Below, in pieces: positions 50,265-58,855 of a stretch of DNA of 64,000 bases; position 1 is the stretch's first letter; each line of letters opens with the position of its first letter. The position numbers and the translations under genes were made by a program. A model generated the notes under the pieces. That model did no database searches. It was not told the origin of the DNA and saw only the letters and a program-made list of their open reading frames with translations. The DNA is from JADKHR01 sp041917295 (GTDB lineage: Bacteria > Elusimicrobiota > Elusimicrobia > FEN-1173). The stretch is from NCBI GenBank assembly GCA_041917295.1, contig JAYRXX010000021.1, positions 124,001-188,000 on the forward strand, given 5' to 3'.

Positions 50265-52072
50265 TCCGCTGGGGCCGACTGGCTGTTCTGCTGACCCCCA
50301 TCGTCCTCATTTGGGCGGGGACCCGCTTCTTCCTGGACCGGGGAATAAAAAACGCCGTTGAATCTGTCGGGACAAAAGCCGTGGGCGCCAAGGTCGACGT
50401 GGGCAACGTGAGCACGAGCTTTTGGCGTCTGTCGGCCGAAATTTCCGACCTGGCCGTGACCGACCCGGACCAACCCATGACCAACGCGGTCGAAATTAAG
50501 ACACTGCGCCTCAAAGCCCAGCTAAAACCTCTCTTTTGGAACAAAGTCATTGTGGATCGGGCGGAAATAACGGGGATTCGAACCGGAACACCCAGAAAAA
50601 AGTCGGGCGCTATCACGGTTTCGAAGCCAGCCAAGGAAGAAACCCCTTCGGCCGTTGCCGAAACCGCTAAAAAAATCGGGTCCGCGGCGGTGGCGAACCT
50701 CAAAGACGCTTACGATCCCAAAAAACTTGTCTCGCCGGAGAATCTCGCCTCGTACCAAAAAGCCCAGGCCGAAAAAGAGCGGCTCACCACGATGGCCGAC
50801 CAATGGAAAGCCCGCGGACAGTCCCTGGACGTGAAAGGAATCTCCACCCGCGGCCAAGCGTTCATCGAGAAAGTTAAAAATGAAAAGTTTTCCGGCGTCG
50901 AAGGGGTGGCCAAAGCCCAGGCCTTGATCAAAGAGGGGCAATCGCTCAAGTCCGATCTGGCGGCGGCTCAAAAGGAAGTAAAGAACCTGGGCGCCGATCT
51001 TAAAACCGAAATGGCCCAGGCCAAATCGACCTTTAAAGAAATTGAACGGCTTCGCCGGGAGGACATCGATTCGGCCCTCCGCCAATTAAAAAGCGGTTTT
51101 TCAACGGAAGGACTCACCCAGGGATTGCTGGGGCCGGTCTGGTTTGAAAAATTCCAGAAAGCCTTGGGCTGGGTCGAAAAAGGGAGCCAACTGGCCGGGG
51201 GACCATCGGACCCCAAAGCCCCCCCGCCGCCGTCGGCCACGCGAAAAGGACGGGACATTGCGTTTCCGTTCCGTTACCGATGGCCGGCGTTCCATTTGAA
51301 CCGCGCGGCCTTAAGCGGCGTAACGCCGGGCGGTCTTGCCTACGAAGGAACGTTGACCGACCTGGGGACCGACCCCGCTCTGGTTGGCAAACCCACGGTG
51401 CTTGACGTGAACGGCCGATCGGGGGAGCGCTCTTTGAGTTTCACGGCGGGCCTGGATCTGACCAAGAAGGTCGCCGAGACGTCCGTTCGCGCGCTCTATT
51501 CCGGGCTCCCCTTGGCCGGGATCACGCTGGGGTCCGTTAACGACAACGCCGTTTCGATTTCCCAGGGGAAAGGCCAGGTGAAAGCCGACGTTTTGGTCCG
51601 GGGGTCCGATCTGTCCGGCGCGATCGACCTCAACGGCACGTCGGTAAAATTGAACCTGTCGCGGCAAAAAGCGGACCGGATCTCCGCCGCCCTCGACAAC
51701 CTCCTGGCCGGCCTATCAGAAGGGCAAATCCGGGTGGAGTTGGCGGGGACGTTGAAAAATCCCCGCTTTTCTTTAACCTCGTCCATCGACAACCAACTGC
51801 GAAACGCGCTCAAAGGGATGATGGATCAGGAAACCGCGAAACTTCGGGCCGATGTGGAAAAACAAATTAACGAACGGGTGAACCAGGAAACGGAAAAACT
51901 GTCGGCGCTTGTGGAAAAAAATGGCGCTTCCGCCCTGGAAAAGTTGAACCTCAACGACAAACAGTTGGCGGAGGTTCAAGAAAAACTGAATAAAGTCCTG
52001 GACGATTTAACCGGTTCGGCCACCAAAGGCATCAAACTGCCGGATTTGAAAGGCCTCTTTAAAAAGAAATAA
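50261..52072 (+). CDS. TIGR03545-like envelope protein with AsmA-type features
   Basis: A 603-residue protein with an N-terminal membrane anchor (LAVLLTPIVLIWAGTRFFL, about 7-25). The next 80 residues (VSTSFWRLSAEISDLAVTD, KTLRLKAQLKPLFW, VDRAEITGI) resemble the starts of AsmA/DUF748-type proteins that span the periplasm. A long Lys/Glu/Ala-rich helical middle (about 165-310) follows, then more beta segments and a coiled C-terminus (about 530-600). The frame opens earlier inside the preceding gene, but the overlapping ATGA at 50261 and the anchor right after it fix the start. AsmA-like proteins are thought to move lipids between membranes; that role here is inference. Confidence 0.75.
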   Translation: MIRWGRLAVLLTPIVLIWAGTRFFLDRGIKNAVESVGTKAVGAKVDVGNVSTSFWRLSAEISDLAVTDPDQPMTNAVEIKTLRLKAQLKPLFWNKVIVDRAEITGIRTGTPRKKSGAITVSKPAKEETPSAVAETAKKIGSAAVANLKDAYDPKKLVSPENLASYQKAQAEKERLTTMADQWKARGQSLDVKGISTRGQAFIEKVKNEKFSGVEGVAKAQALIKEGQSLKSDLAAAQKEVKNLGADLKTEMAQAKSTFKEIERLRREDIDSALRQLKSGFSTEGLTQGLLGPVWFEKFQKALGWVEKGSQLAGGPSDPKAPPPPSATRKGRDIAFPFRYRWPAFHLNRAALSGVTPGGLAYEGTLTDLGTDPALVGKPTVLDVNGRSGERSLSFTAGLDLTKKVAETSVRALYSGLPLAGITLGSVNDNAVSISQGKGQVKADVLVRGSDLSGAIDLNGTSVKLNLSRQKADRISAALDNLLAGLSEGQIRVELAGTLKNPRFSLTSSIDNQLRNALKGMMDQETAKLRADVEKQINERVNQETEKLSALVEKNGASALEKLNLNDKQLAEVQEKLNKVLDDLTGSATKGIKLPDLKGLFKKK

Positions 52073-52085
52073 CAGGAGAATGCCC

Positions 52086-52409
52086 ATGGCGGTTCCCGAA
52101 CAGATCGGCGGGGTGACGGTTAAACTGAAAGCCAACGTGTATTTTGACGGAAAAGTGGTCAGCCACACTCTTCTTTTTCCGGACGGAAAAAAGAAAACCG
52201 CGGGGGTCATTTTCCCCGGGACGTTTCATTTCAACACGGACGCGGCCGAACGGATGGACATTCTTTCCGGATCGTGCCGGGTTCAACGGGACGGTGAAAC
52301 GGCCTGGTCGACCTTTTCAGCGGGGACCCATTTCACGGTTCCAGCCAAGTCGGGGTTTCAAATTGTGGTGGACTCGGACCGGACGGATTACCTTTGCAGT
52401 TTCGACTGA
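52086..52409 (+). CDS. ppnP: Pyrimidine/purine nucleoside phosphorylase PpnP
   Basis: A small cupin (107 residues) of the YaiE/DUF1255 family, which phosphorolyses several nucleosides. Typical text: VKLKANVYFDGKVVSHTLLF, FPGTFHFNTDAAERMDILSG and a closing SGFQIVVDSDRTDYLCSF. An ATG also occurs at 52080, but AGGAG lies seven bases before the ATG at 52086 and one before 52080, so 52086 is chosen. It belongs to the plus-strand operon and ends inside a possible early start of msrB. Confidence 0.9.
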   Translation: MAVPEQIGGVTVKLKANVYFDGKVVSHTLLFPDGKKKTAGVIFPGTFHFNTDAAERMDILSGSCRVQRDGETAWSTFSAGTHFTVPAKSGFQIVVDSDRTDYLCSFD

Positions 52410-52513
52410 TTCCCTTTTCTCTTCGACTGGGGGCTTGTCTTCTCTTTCTGAATCACCCTCTACGCGCCGCGTCGATTGAATTAACAGTCACGCCGTCCAA
52501 AAGGAATAAAACA

Positions 52514-52918
52514 ATGCCCGAACAGCCCATGCCCGCCAACGAAGAAGAATGGAAATCGGCCCTCACCCCCGCGCAGTTTTGTATCATGCGCCAGAAGGGA
52601 ACCGAAGCTCCCTTTAAGAACGCCTATTGGAACAACCACGACACGGGCACCTATTATTGCGCCGGTTGTCGGTCGGCGCTCTTCAAATCGACGACAAAAT
52701 TTGATTCCGGCACCGGCTGGCCCAGCTTTTTTCAACCGGTTTCGACCGAGGCCGTCAAAGAAGCCGTGGACACGGATCACGGGATGGTTCGAACCGAAGT
52801 GCTCTGCGCTCGTTGCGGGTCCCATTTGGGCCATGTGTTCGACGACGGACCGGCTCCGACCGGCCGCCGCTATTGCATCAACTCCGCTTCATTGAAATTT
52901 GTAAAGGAAAAAGAGTGA
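52514..52918 (+). CDS. msrB: Peptide-methionine (R)-S-oxide reductase MsrB
   Basis: Reduces methionine-R-sulfoxide in proteins. The 134-residue core has the four zinc Cys (YYCAGCRSALF and VLCARCGSHLGHVF), GTGWPSF and the catalytic Cys in RRYCINSASLKF. AAAGGA sits eight bases before the ATG at 52514. The frame also runs back 40 codons to a TTG at 52394, adding FRLIPFSLRLGACLLFLNHP and RAAS, which looks like a signal peptide. The cell may therefore make an exported form, a cytoplasmic form or both. The ribosome site favours the short form. Confidence 0.88.
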   Translation: MPEQPMPANEEEWKSALTPAQFCIMRQKGTEAPFKNAYWNNHDTGTYYCAGCRSALFKSTTKFDSGTGWPSFFQPVSTEAVKEAVDTDHGMVRTEVLCARCGSHLGHVFDDGPAPTGRRYCINSASLKFVKEKE

Positions 52919-53427
52919 TGGTGACTCGTCCCGATCCAGACGATTATTTTATGGGTATTGCCTTGGCCGTGCGCCGGCGCGCCAATTGCCGGGGCAGTCG
53001 GGTGGGGGCCATTGTCGTTGTTGACAAGCGCATCGTGTCCACCGGATACAACGGCACGCCCGAAGGCATGACCAACTGTTTGGACGGCGGGTGCGAACGG
53101 TGCGCCAACCGGGCCTCTTACCCTTCCGGAACAGGCTATGACCTGTGCATCTGCGTTCACGCTGAACAAAACGCCCTTCTGGCGGCGGCGCGGTTCGGCA
53201 TTTCGGTGGCGGGCGGAACCCTTTACACCACCACCCAACCCTGTTTTGGATGTGTCAAAGAAATGCTCCAAGCCAAGATTCGCAAAGTCTATTATTTGCA
53301 CCCGTGGGTTCACCCGGACCCCGCCGTGGCCGACGAGTATAAAAAAATCGCGGCCCGGATCCCGGAAGGGTTGGAGCATTTAGACGTGCCCGACCCCGAC
53401 GCCTCCTGGGCCCGCAACAAAGGATAA
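52918..53427 (+). CDS. Deoxycytidylate deaminase family protein (ComEB-like)
   Basis: A 169-residue zinc deaminase, most like dCMP deaminase, which supplies dUMP for thymidylate synthesis. The zinc and catalytic motifs are CVHAEQNALL (HAE) and TTTQPCFGCVKEML (PCxxC). Other family blocks are NCRGSRVGAIVV, STGYNGTPEGM and the CExC-like CERCANR. The frame is open upstream over msrB, but the ATG shares a base with the msrB stop (TGATG) and the protein start fits the family. It precedes ychF by three bases. Confidence 0.9.
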   Translation: MVTRPDPDDYFMGIALAVRRRANCRGSRVGAIVVVDKRIVSTGYNGTPEGMTNCLDGGCERCANRASYPSGTGYDLCICVHAEQNALLAAARFGISVAGGTLYTTTQPCFGCVKEMLQAKIRKVYYLHPWVHPDPAVADEYKKIAARIPEGLEHLDVPDPDASWARNKG

Positions 53428-53430
53428 AAC

Positions 53431-54504
53431 GTGGACATCGGCATTGTCGGACTTCCCAACGTAGGAAAATCAACATTGTTTAACGCCCTGACCGGCGCGG
53501 CGGCGGCCGCCAGCAACTTTCCGTTCACCACCATTGACCCCAACGTGGGCATTGTTCCTTTGGCCGACGATCGGCTGACGGTGTTGGGCAACATGTTTTC
53601 CAGTGAAAAAGTCACGCCCGGCGGGATCAAGTTCGTGGACATCGCGGGTTTGGTCAAAGGGGCCAGCCAGGGCGAGGGGTTGGGCAATAAGTTTTTGTCC
53701 CACATTCGCGCCGTGGACGCGGTGGCCCACGTGGTCCGCTGTTTCCACGACACCAACGTCATCAACGTGCTGGGCGCCTTAAACCCCGGCGAAGCCGCCG
53801 ACATCATCGAAACCGAACTGTTGCTCGCCGATTTGCAACAGGCCGAAAAGGCTCTCGAAAAACTGCAAGGTCCGATCCGCTCCGGCGATAAAAAGGCCAA
53901 AGAGCGGGCTGAAACCATCGAAGGCCTGATCAAGGGATTTAAAGAGGGCCGGTCGGCCCGGTCCCAAAATGTTCCGGCGGACATCCAATTGGAGCAGGGA
54001 TTTTTAACCGGCAAGCCGGTCTTGTATGTGGCCAACACCGACGAGCAGGGCCCCGACCCCGCTTTGTTAAGCGCCTTGGAAACCCGCGCCAAAACCGAAA
54101 ACGCCCGCGTGGTCACCCTGTGCGCTAAAATGGAGGCGGAAATTGTTCAACTGCCTTTGGACGAACGGGCCTCCTATTACGAGTCGGCCGGAATCCAGGA
54201 ACCAGGGCTGGCTCGGTTGGCCCGGGCCGGTAAAGAATTGCTGGGCCTTATTTCCTTTTTTACAGCCGGTCCCCAGGAAACCCGCGCGTGGATTATCCCC
54301 CGCGGAACAAAAGCCGTGAAAGCCGCCGGAAAAATCCACACGGACATCGAGCGGGGATTTATCCGCGCCGAACTGTACAAATACGACGACCTGGTGCGGT
54401 TGGGATCGTATAAAGCCCTGCAAGAGAAAGGCCTTGTGTCCATTGAGGGAAAAGATTACGAAATGAAAGACGGCGACGTGGTCTATTTCCGGTTCAATGT
54501 CTAA
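53431..54504 (+). CDS. ychF: Redox-responsive P-loop ATPase YchF
   Basis: Obg-family P-loop protein of 357 residues, known to prefer ATP and to bind ribosomes. It begins at GTG with IVGLPNVGKSTLFNAL (Walker A), FPFTTIDPNVG and VDIAGLVKGAS (Walker B). The base-recognition site reads VANTDE, where true GTPases have NKxD; this NxxE change is normal in YchF. The C-terminal TGS domain ends with DGDVVYFRFNV. It sits in the operon between the deaminase and a small membrane protein gene that overlaps it by eight bases. Confidence 0.96.
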   Translation: MDIGIVGLPNVGKSTLFNALTGAAAAASNFPFTTIDPNVGIVPLADDRLTVLGNMFSSEKVTPGGIKFVDIAGLVKGASQGEGLGNKFLSHIRAVDAVAHVVRCFHDTNVINVLGALNPGEAADIIETELLLADLQQAEKALEKLQGPIRSGDKKAKERAETIEGLIKGFKEGRSARSQNVPADIQLEQGFLTGKPVLYVANTDEQGPDPALLSALETRAKTENARVVTLCAKMEAEIVQLPLDERASYYESAGIQEPGLARLARAGKELLGLISFFTAGPQETRAWIIPRGTKAVKAAGKIHTDIERGFIRAELYKYDDLVRLGSYKALQEKGLVSIEGKDYEMKDGDVVYFRFNV

Positions 54505-54724
54505 TATGACCCAAGACATTGAAAAAAAGGAAAATCACAGAACTTTATTCTTAAAAACCCTGGCGTTTTCGGGGTGGGGCGCGGCGATTCTGTTGTTGCT
54601 ATTGGGATCGTATTATCTCAACAAAATGCATTTGGAAATCGTGTCCATGCAACGGGAAAACAAAGAGTTGAAATTAAGCCTTGAACGGGCCCGCGCCCGC
54701 CAATCGTTTTCTCAAGAACAATAA
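54497..54724 (+). CDS. Small single-pass membrane protein with coiled coil
   Basis: A 75-residue protein with one helix (GWGAAILLLLLGSYYLN, about 27-43) and a heptad-like tail (IVSMQRENKELKLSLERAR, about 48-66). It resembles FtsL/FtsB-type or septum-formation proteins in layout only; no motif confirms that. It overlaps the ychF stop by eight bases and ends 13 bases inside the oppositely oriented epimerase gene. Confidence 0.6.
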   Translation: MSNMTQDIEKKENHRTLFLKTLAFSGWGAAILLLLLGSYYLNKMHLEIVSMQRENKELKLSLERARARQSFSQEQ

Positions 54725-55659
54725 TCCAAATACCAATCCACAAACCGGCGCACGCCGGTTTCGATGTCGACGGTGGGTCGATACCCCAACCTCCGGATCG
54801 ACGTTTCGATGTCGGCCCAAGTGGCCACCACGTCCCCCGGCTGAAGGGGGCGCAACCGTCGTCGGGCTTTTTTCCCGGTCGCCGCTTCGATGGCCCGGAT
54901 GAACCGGTCCAACGTGACAGGTTGATTGTTGCCCAAATTGTAAATGGCCCATGGGTCGTTGCGGTCCAACGCGGCCAACACGCCCGACACGATGTCCGAA
55001 ACGTAGGTAAAATCCCGCTTCATCCGGCCTCGGTTAAAGACGTCGATGGGTTTTCCCTCCAACACGGCTTTCGTGAAAGAAAAATACGCCATGTCCGGCC
55101 GGCCCCAAGGCCCGTACACCGTAAAAAACCGCAACCCCGTACAATGAATTCCATACAGGTGATGATAGACGTGGGCGGTAAGCTCGTTGGCTCGTTTGGT
55201 GGCCGCGTAAAGGGAAACCGGATGGTCCACCCGGTCGTCCACGGAAAATGGAACCTTTTTGTTGTCCCCGTACACCGACGAAGAGGAAGCAAACACAAAC
55301 GTGCCCACGCCCCGTTCGCGGGCCCATTCGAGCATATTCAATGTTCCCAAAGCGTTGGATTGTTCATAAACAAGGGGATGCGTGATGGAGTATCGAACGC
55401 CGGCTTGGGCGCCCAAGTGGCAGATTTGGTCCACCCGGTCTCCCCGGAGAGCGCGACGCACGGCGGCCCCGTCGGCCATGTCCACTGTTCGGATCGGCAC
55501 CCCAGGAATCAACGCTTTCACCCGGTCCCGTTTAAGGCGCGGATTGTAATAGGAATTAAAATTGTCCAAACCAATCACACGGTCGCCCCGCTCAACCAAA
55601 GCGCGGGCTGTCCACGCGCCGATGAAACCGGCGGCGCCGGTCACAAGAACGGTTTTCAT
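54712..55659 (-). CDS. NAD-dependent sugar-nucleotide epimerase (UDP-glucuronate 4-epimerase-like)
   Basis: Extended short-chain dehydrogenase of 315 residues. The NAD motif is VTGAAGFIGAWTARAL (about 5-20), the active-site set is FASSSSVYG with YAATK (about 151-155), and LRFFTVYGPWGRPDMAYFSF is the block typical of UDP-glucuronate/UDP-galacturonate 4-epimerases. ICHLGAQAGVRYSI adds to this. It would supply an activated sugar for surface glycan; the exact sugar is unproven. Its stop side overlaps the small membrane gene, and its start overlaps rdgB by four bases. Confidence 0.9.
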   Translation of the reverse strand: MKTVLVTGAAGFIGAWTARALVERGDRVIGLDNFNSYYNPRLKRDRVKALIPGVPIRTVDMADGAAVRRALRGDRVDQICHLGAQAGVRYSITHPLVYEQSNALGTLNMLEWARERGVGTFVFASSSSVYGDNKKVPFSVDDRVDHPVSLYAATKRANELTAHVYHHLYGIHCTGLRFFTVYGPWGRPDMAYFSFTKAVLEGKPIDVFNRGRMKRDFTYVSDIVSGVLAALDRNDPWAIYNLGNNQPVTLDRFIRAIEAATGKKARRRLRPLQPGDVVATWADIETSIRRLGYRPTVDIETGVRRFVDWYLDYCS

Positions 55660-56258
55660 TTTCGGACCCGGCGCAAATAGGCGGCGGCGCGGGTGAACGC
55701 TTTGGCCCGATGGCTGATTTTATTTTTTTGCGCCAAGGTCATTTGCGCGAACGTTCGTCCTACCCCCCGGGGTTCGAAGACCGGGTCGTAACCGAACCCC
55801 CGGGCCCCCTGGGCTTCGTCGGTGATAAAACCCGCGCAGCGACCCTCGAAAATTTTCTCGTGCCCCTCCGGCGTGACGAACGCCACCACCGTCCGGAACA
55901 CCGCCCGCCGTTGCCCCCGTTTTATCCCCTCCATCAACCGCAACACTTTGCGGGTGTTGTCGGTGTAAGAGCACCCCGACCCGGCAAACCGAGCCGAATA
56001 CACCCCCGGCCGACCGCCCAACGCGGCGATCTCCAGACCCGTGTCGTCGGAAAGAGCCGCGCACCCGGTTTCTTTCACGGCCCGGCGAGCTTTCAAGAGG
56101 GCGTTGGCTTCCAATGTTTTTCCGGTTTCCCGAACGGTGTACGGCGGAGGAAATTCGTCCAACCCGCGAACGTCGTAGGCGCCCCGACTCAAGAGGCGGC
56201 GAATTTCGCGAAGTTTGTCCGCATTATGGGTTGCGATGACCAGAACAGGTTTTTTCAA
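55656..56258 (-). CDS. rdgB: XTP/dITP diphosphatase RdgB (HAM1)
   Basis: Clears non-standard nucleotides (XTP, dITP) from the pool. The 200 residues carry VIATHNADKLREI (about 7-19), EFPPPYTVRETGKTLEANA, DDTGLEIAALGGRPGVYSAR and GFGYDPVF. All are HAM1 family blocks in the right order and normal length. It is translationally coupled to both neighbours by four-base overlaps. Confidence 0.95.
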   Translation of the reverse strand: MKKPVLVIATHNADKLREIRRLLSRGAYDVRGLDEFPPPYTVRETGKTLEANALLKARRAVKETGCAALSDDTGLEIAALGGRPGVYSARFAGSGCSYTDNTRKVLRLMEGIKRGQRRAVFRTVVAFVTPEGHEKIFEGRCAGFITDEAQGARGFGYDPVFEPRGVGRTFAQMTLAQKNKISHRAKAFTRAAAYLRRVRK

Positions 56259-57157
56259 GGCAGGGCGATCTCAAGGCCCTCCCGGGCCGCGTCGACGTCC
56301 AGCGACAAGCCTCGGGATCGCACCAAGGCCTGGGCCTTTTCCACTTCTTTGTCCAGGGCCGCGTCGGTGCGGTCCGGGTCGTGATGAAACAACATCAGTT
56401 TTTTCACATGGCCTTGGGCGGCCATTTCCACGGCGAACTCGAAAAAGCTGTGGCCCCATCCCAAGCGGGACGGGTATTCGTCCTGGGTGTACTGCCCATC
56501 GTGAATCAACACATCGGCTCCCTCGAAAAAGTCCACCAGCAACAGGTCTTCTCGTTCCAGTTCCACCTTTCCGCTTTTGAGATCGTCAAAAATTTCGGCT
56601 TTGCGGGCCTGTTGGCGCAACAGGTATCGAAACGGCTCGTTGTCGGTCATGTAAACCACTTTGCTTTTGCCGTTTTCGATTTTGTAGGCCAGAGCCAACC
56701 CCGGATGGTTGATGTAGGCCGGTGTGATGGTCCACCCGTTTAAGTTGAGCGGGCGCGTGGTCACTTGGACAAACTGCAGTTCGGCGGGCATTTCCGCCAT
56801 GGTGACGGGAAAATATTCCGGGCTCATTTGGCCCACGAAAATATTTTCCAGTTTGCGGCCCGTGCCTTCACACCCGTACACGGTGAACTTGTTGTTTTTC
56901 CCATACAGGGGACGAAAGAACGGAAACCCCACAATATGATCGAAATGGAAATGGCTGATGAACAGATGGCCTTCCACCCGGCCGGCGGATCGACGCAACA
57001 AGTCCTCGCCCAGCGGACGGATCCCGGTGCCCGCATCAAAAATCGCCAGCGTATCGCTGTTCGAAATTTCAACGCAAGCGGTGTTCCCGCCATACTTGGT
57101 GGTGTGGGGGCCCGGAGCGGATATGGACCCCCGAGTGCCCCAAAATTTAATGTTCAT
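56255..57157 (-). CDS. MBL-fold metallohydrolase
   Basis: A 300-residue metallo-beta-lactamase-fold protein of the RNase Z-like side. It opens MNIKFWGTRGSISAPG and GGNTACVEI, followed by the metal motif HFHFDHIVGFPFF (HxHxDH, about 75-87), a later DHE-less segment INHPGLALAY, and HDGQY and MLFHHDPDRTD in the C-terminal half. This set is common in uncharacterised phosphodiesterase-like proteins (compare PhnP and cyclic-nucleotide phosphodiesterases). The substrate is unknown. It heads the run with rdgB and the epimerase. Confidence 0.88.
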   Translation of the reverse strand: MNIKFWGTRGSISAPGPHTTKYGGNTACVEISNSDTLAIFDAGTGIRPLGEDLLRRSAGRVEGHLFISHFHFDHIVGFPFFRPLYGKNNKFTVYGCEGTGRKLENIFVGQMSPEYFPVTMAEMPAELQFVQVTTRPLNLNGWTITPAYINHPGLALAYKIENGKSKVVYMTDNEPFRYLLRQQARKAEIFDDLKSGKVELEREDLLLVDFFEGADVLIHDGQYTQDEYPSRLGWGHSFFEFAVEMAAQGHVKKLMLFHHDPDRTDAALDKEVEKAQALVRSRGLSLDVDAAREGLEIALP

Positions 57158-57202
57158 TGTGCTTATTATTGTTCATGACCCGTGTTTCGTCAAGGTTTTT
57201 CA

Positions 57203-57240
57203 CAAAAAAGCCCCCCTTCCCGATCCCCAGGGAAGGGGGG
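57203..57240 (-). terminator. Rho-independent terminator of gap
   Basis: On the minus strand a perfect 11-bp stem CCCCCCTTCCC (57230-57240 on the complementary strand) with GGGAAGGGGGG, an eight-base loop, then CTTTTTTG. It starts about 19 bases after the gap stop. Confidence 0.92.
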
Positions 57241-57258
57241 CGGAGAAACCGCCAGGTC

Positions 57259-58302
57259 TTACTTGGACAAGATGTAGGTGACCAGTTCCACCACGCGGTT
57301 GGAATAGCCCCACTCGTTGTCGTACCAGCTGACCAGTTTAAAGAACCGCTTGTTCAGCTCGATGCCCGACCCTTCGTCGAAAATCGACGAGGCTTTGTGG
57401 TGGATGAAATCCGAGCTGACCACTTCGTCGGACGTCACTTCCAAAATACCTTTGAGATAGGTCTCGCTGGCCTTTTTCATGGCGGCCGCGATTTCCTTGT
57501 AGCTGGTTTCTTTCACGGTTCGCACGGTCAAGTCGACCACCGACACCGTGGGGGTGGGCACGCGAAACGCCATGCCGGTCAGTTTGCCCTTCACTTCGGG
57601 GATGGCCAACCCCACCGCTTTCGCCGCGCCCGTGGTGGACGGAATGATGTTTTGAGCCGCGGTCCGGCCGCCTTTCCAGTCTTTCTTGGAAGGACCGTCC
57701 ACGGTTTTTTGCGTGGCGGTGTAAGAGTGGACCGTGGTCATCAAACCTTCCTCAATACCGAACCCCTCTTTCAAGAGAACGTGAACGATGGGGGCCAAGC
57801 AGTTGGTGGTGCAGGACGCATTGGAAATAATGTTGTGTTTGGCCGGATCGTATTTGCCTTCGTTAACGCCCATGACAACGGTGATGTCTTCGTTTTTCGC
57901 GGGGGCCGTGATGATCACTTTTTTCGCGCCGGCGGCCAGGTGGCCTTTCGCTTTTTCGCCGTCCGTGAACAAGCCCGTGGACTCGATCACGATTTCCACA
58001 CCCAGCTCTTTCCAGGGGAGGCCGGAGGGATCCTTGGCGCTGACCACTTTAATTTCGCTGCCGTTGACGACCAACACATCGTCTTCAGGTTTGTCGGCGG
58101 AGGATTTTTTTGATGTCACGGTGCCGTTAAAACGGCCCTGAATCGAATCGTATTTCAGCAAATAAGCCAAATTGTCGGCGGGCACGATATCGCCCACAGC
58201 CACCACGTCCAGCTTTTTGCCCAGAAGACCCTGTTCCACGAGCGCGCGAAACACCAGCCGCCCGATTCGTCCGAAACCATTGATCGCAACTTTGACCGCC
58301 AT
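57259..58302 (-). CDS. gap: Glyceraldehyde-3-phosphate dehydrogenase, type I
   Basis: Glycolytic/gluconeogenic enzyme of 347 residues. It has the NAD motif INGFGRIGRLVFRAL (about 7-21), the catalytic Cys in ISNASCTTNCLAPIVHVL (about 152-169), and VHSYTATQKTVDGPSKKDW, followed by RRTAAQNIIPS-like text (GGRTAAQNIIPSTTGAAKAV). The end reads WYDNEWGYSNRVVELV. Several internal insertions (for example around 60-75) make it a little longer than usual. A strong terminator follows. A response regulator gene lies 83 bases upstream on the same strand. Confidence 0.97.
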   Translation of the reverse strand: MAVKVAINGFGRIGRLVFRALVEQGLLGKKLDVVAVGDIVPADNLAYLLKYDSIQGRFNGTVTSKKSSADKPEDDVLVVNGSEIKVVSAKDPSGLPWKELGVEIVIESTGLFTDGEKAKGHLAAGAKKVIITAPAKNEDITVVMGVNEGKYDPAKHNIISNASCTTNCLAPIVHVLLKEGFGIEEGLMTTVHSYTATQKTVDGPSKKDWKGGRTAAQNIIPSTTGAAKAVGLAIPEVKGKLTGMAFRVPTPTVSVVDLTVRTVKETSYKEIAAAMKKASETYLKGILEVTSDEVVSSDFIHHKASSIFDEGSGIELNKRFFKLVSWYDNEWGYSNRVVELVTYILSK

Positions 58303-58385
58303 GTGATGCCTCCTTAAGGATTAACGCGTGTATTCAAAAAAAAATGTATCGGAAGTCGAATTCTAGGAAATAACCGGGCCGGGCG

Positions 58386-58781
58386 TCAATTCGCCGTCGA
58401 CGAAGAGGCGGGGGAGACCCCGCTTAACAACCGCCGGACCCGTTCCACCAACAATTTGGGTTCCGCCGGTTTCGAGAGAAAATCGTCGGCACCCACCCCC
58501 AAGGCCTGGTGGCGGTCGGCGGAAAACGTTTTGGCCGACAAAATCAAAATTTTAATACCCGCGGTTTTATCGGATTGCTTTAATCGATGGCAGACTTCGT
58601 AGCCATGAACTTCAGGCAACATCACGTCCAACACGATCAGGTCCGGGACCTGGGCCGCCACGGCGTCAAGCGCTTGCTGTCCGTCGCAGGCAACCCGCAC
58701 CCGATGGCCGGCCTGGTTTAGCACGAACCGAATAAACTCCCGGTTCGCTTCGTCGTCTTCCACCACCAAAATGTCCGCCAT
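58386..58781 (-). CDS. Single-domain response regulator
   Basis: A 131-residue receiver domain: E8-D9-D10, phosphoacceptor D52 (LIVLDVMLPEVHG), Ser in the usual Thr position (ILILSAKTF) and Lys in LSKPAEP. No output domain. The frame opens 24 codons earlier, but that leader is not receiver-like, so the ATG at 58781 is chosen. It is divergent from valS and upstream of gap. The partner kinase is not next to it. Confidence 0.85.
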   Translation of the reverse strand: MADILVVEDDEANREFIRFVLNQAGHRVRVACDGQQALDAVAAQVPDLIVLDVMLPEVHGYEVCHRLKQSDKTAGIKILILSAKTFSADRHQALGVGADDFLSKPAEPKLLVERVRRLLSGVSPASSSTAN

Positions 58782-58855
58782 CGCGTTGGGCCCGCCCTGG
58801 GAACGTCTCCCTTTATCCGATGGAGACGTTGATTTTGTCTCAATTATAAACAATA

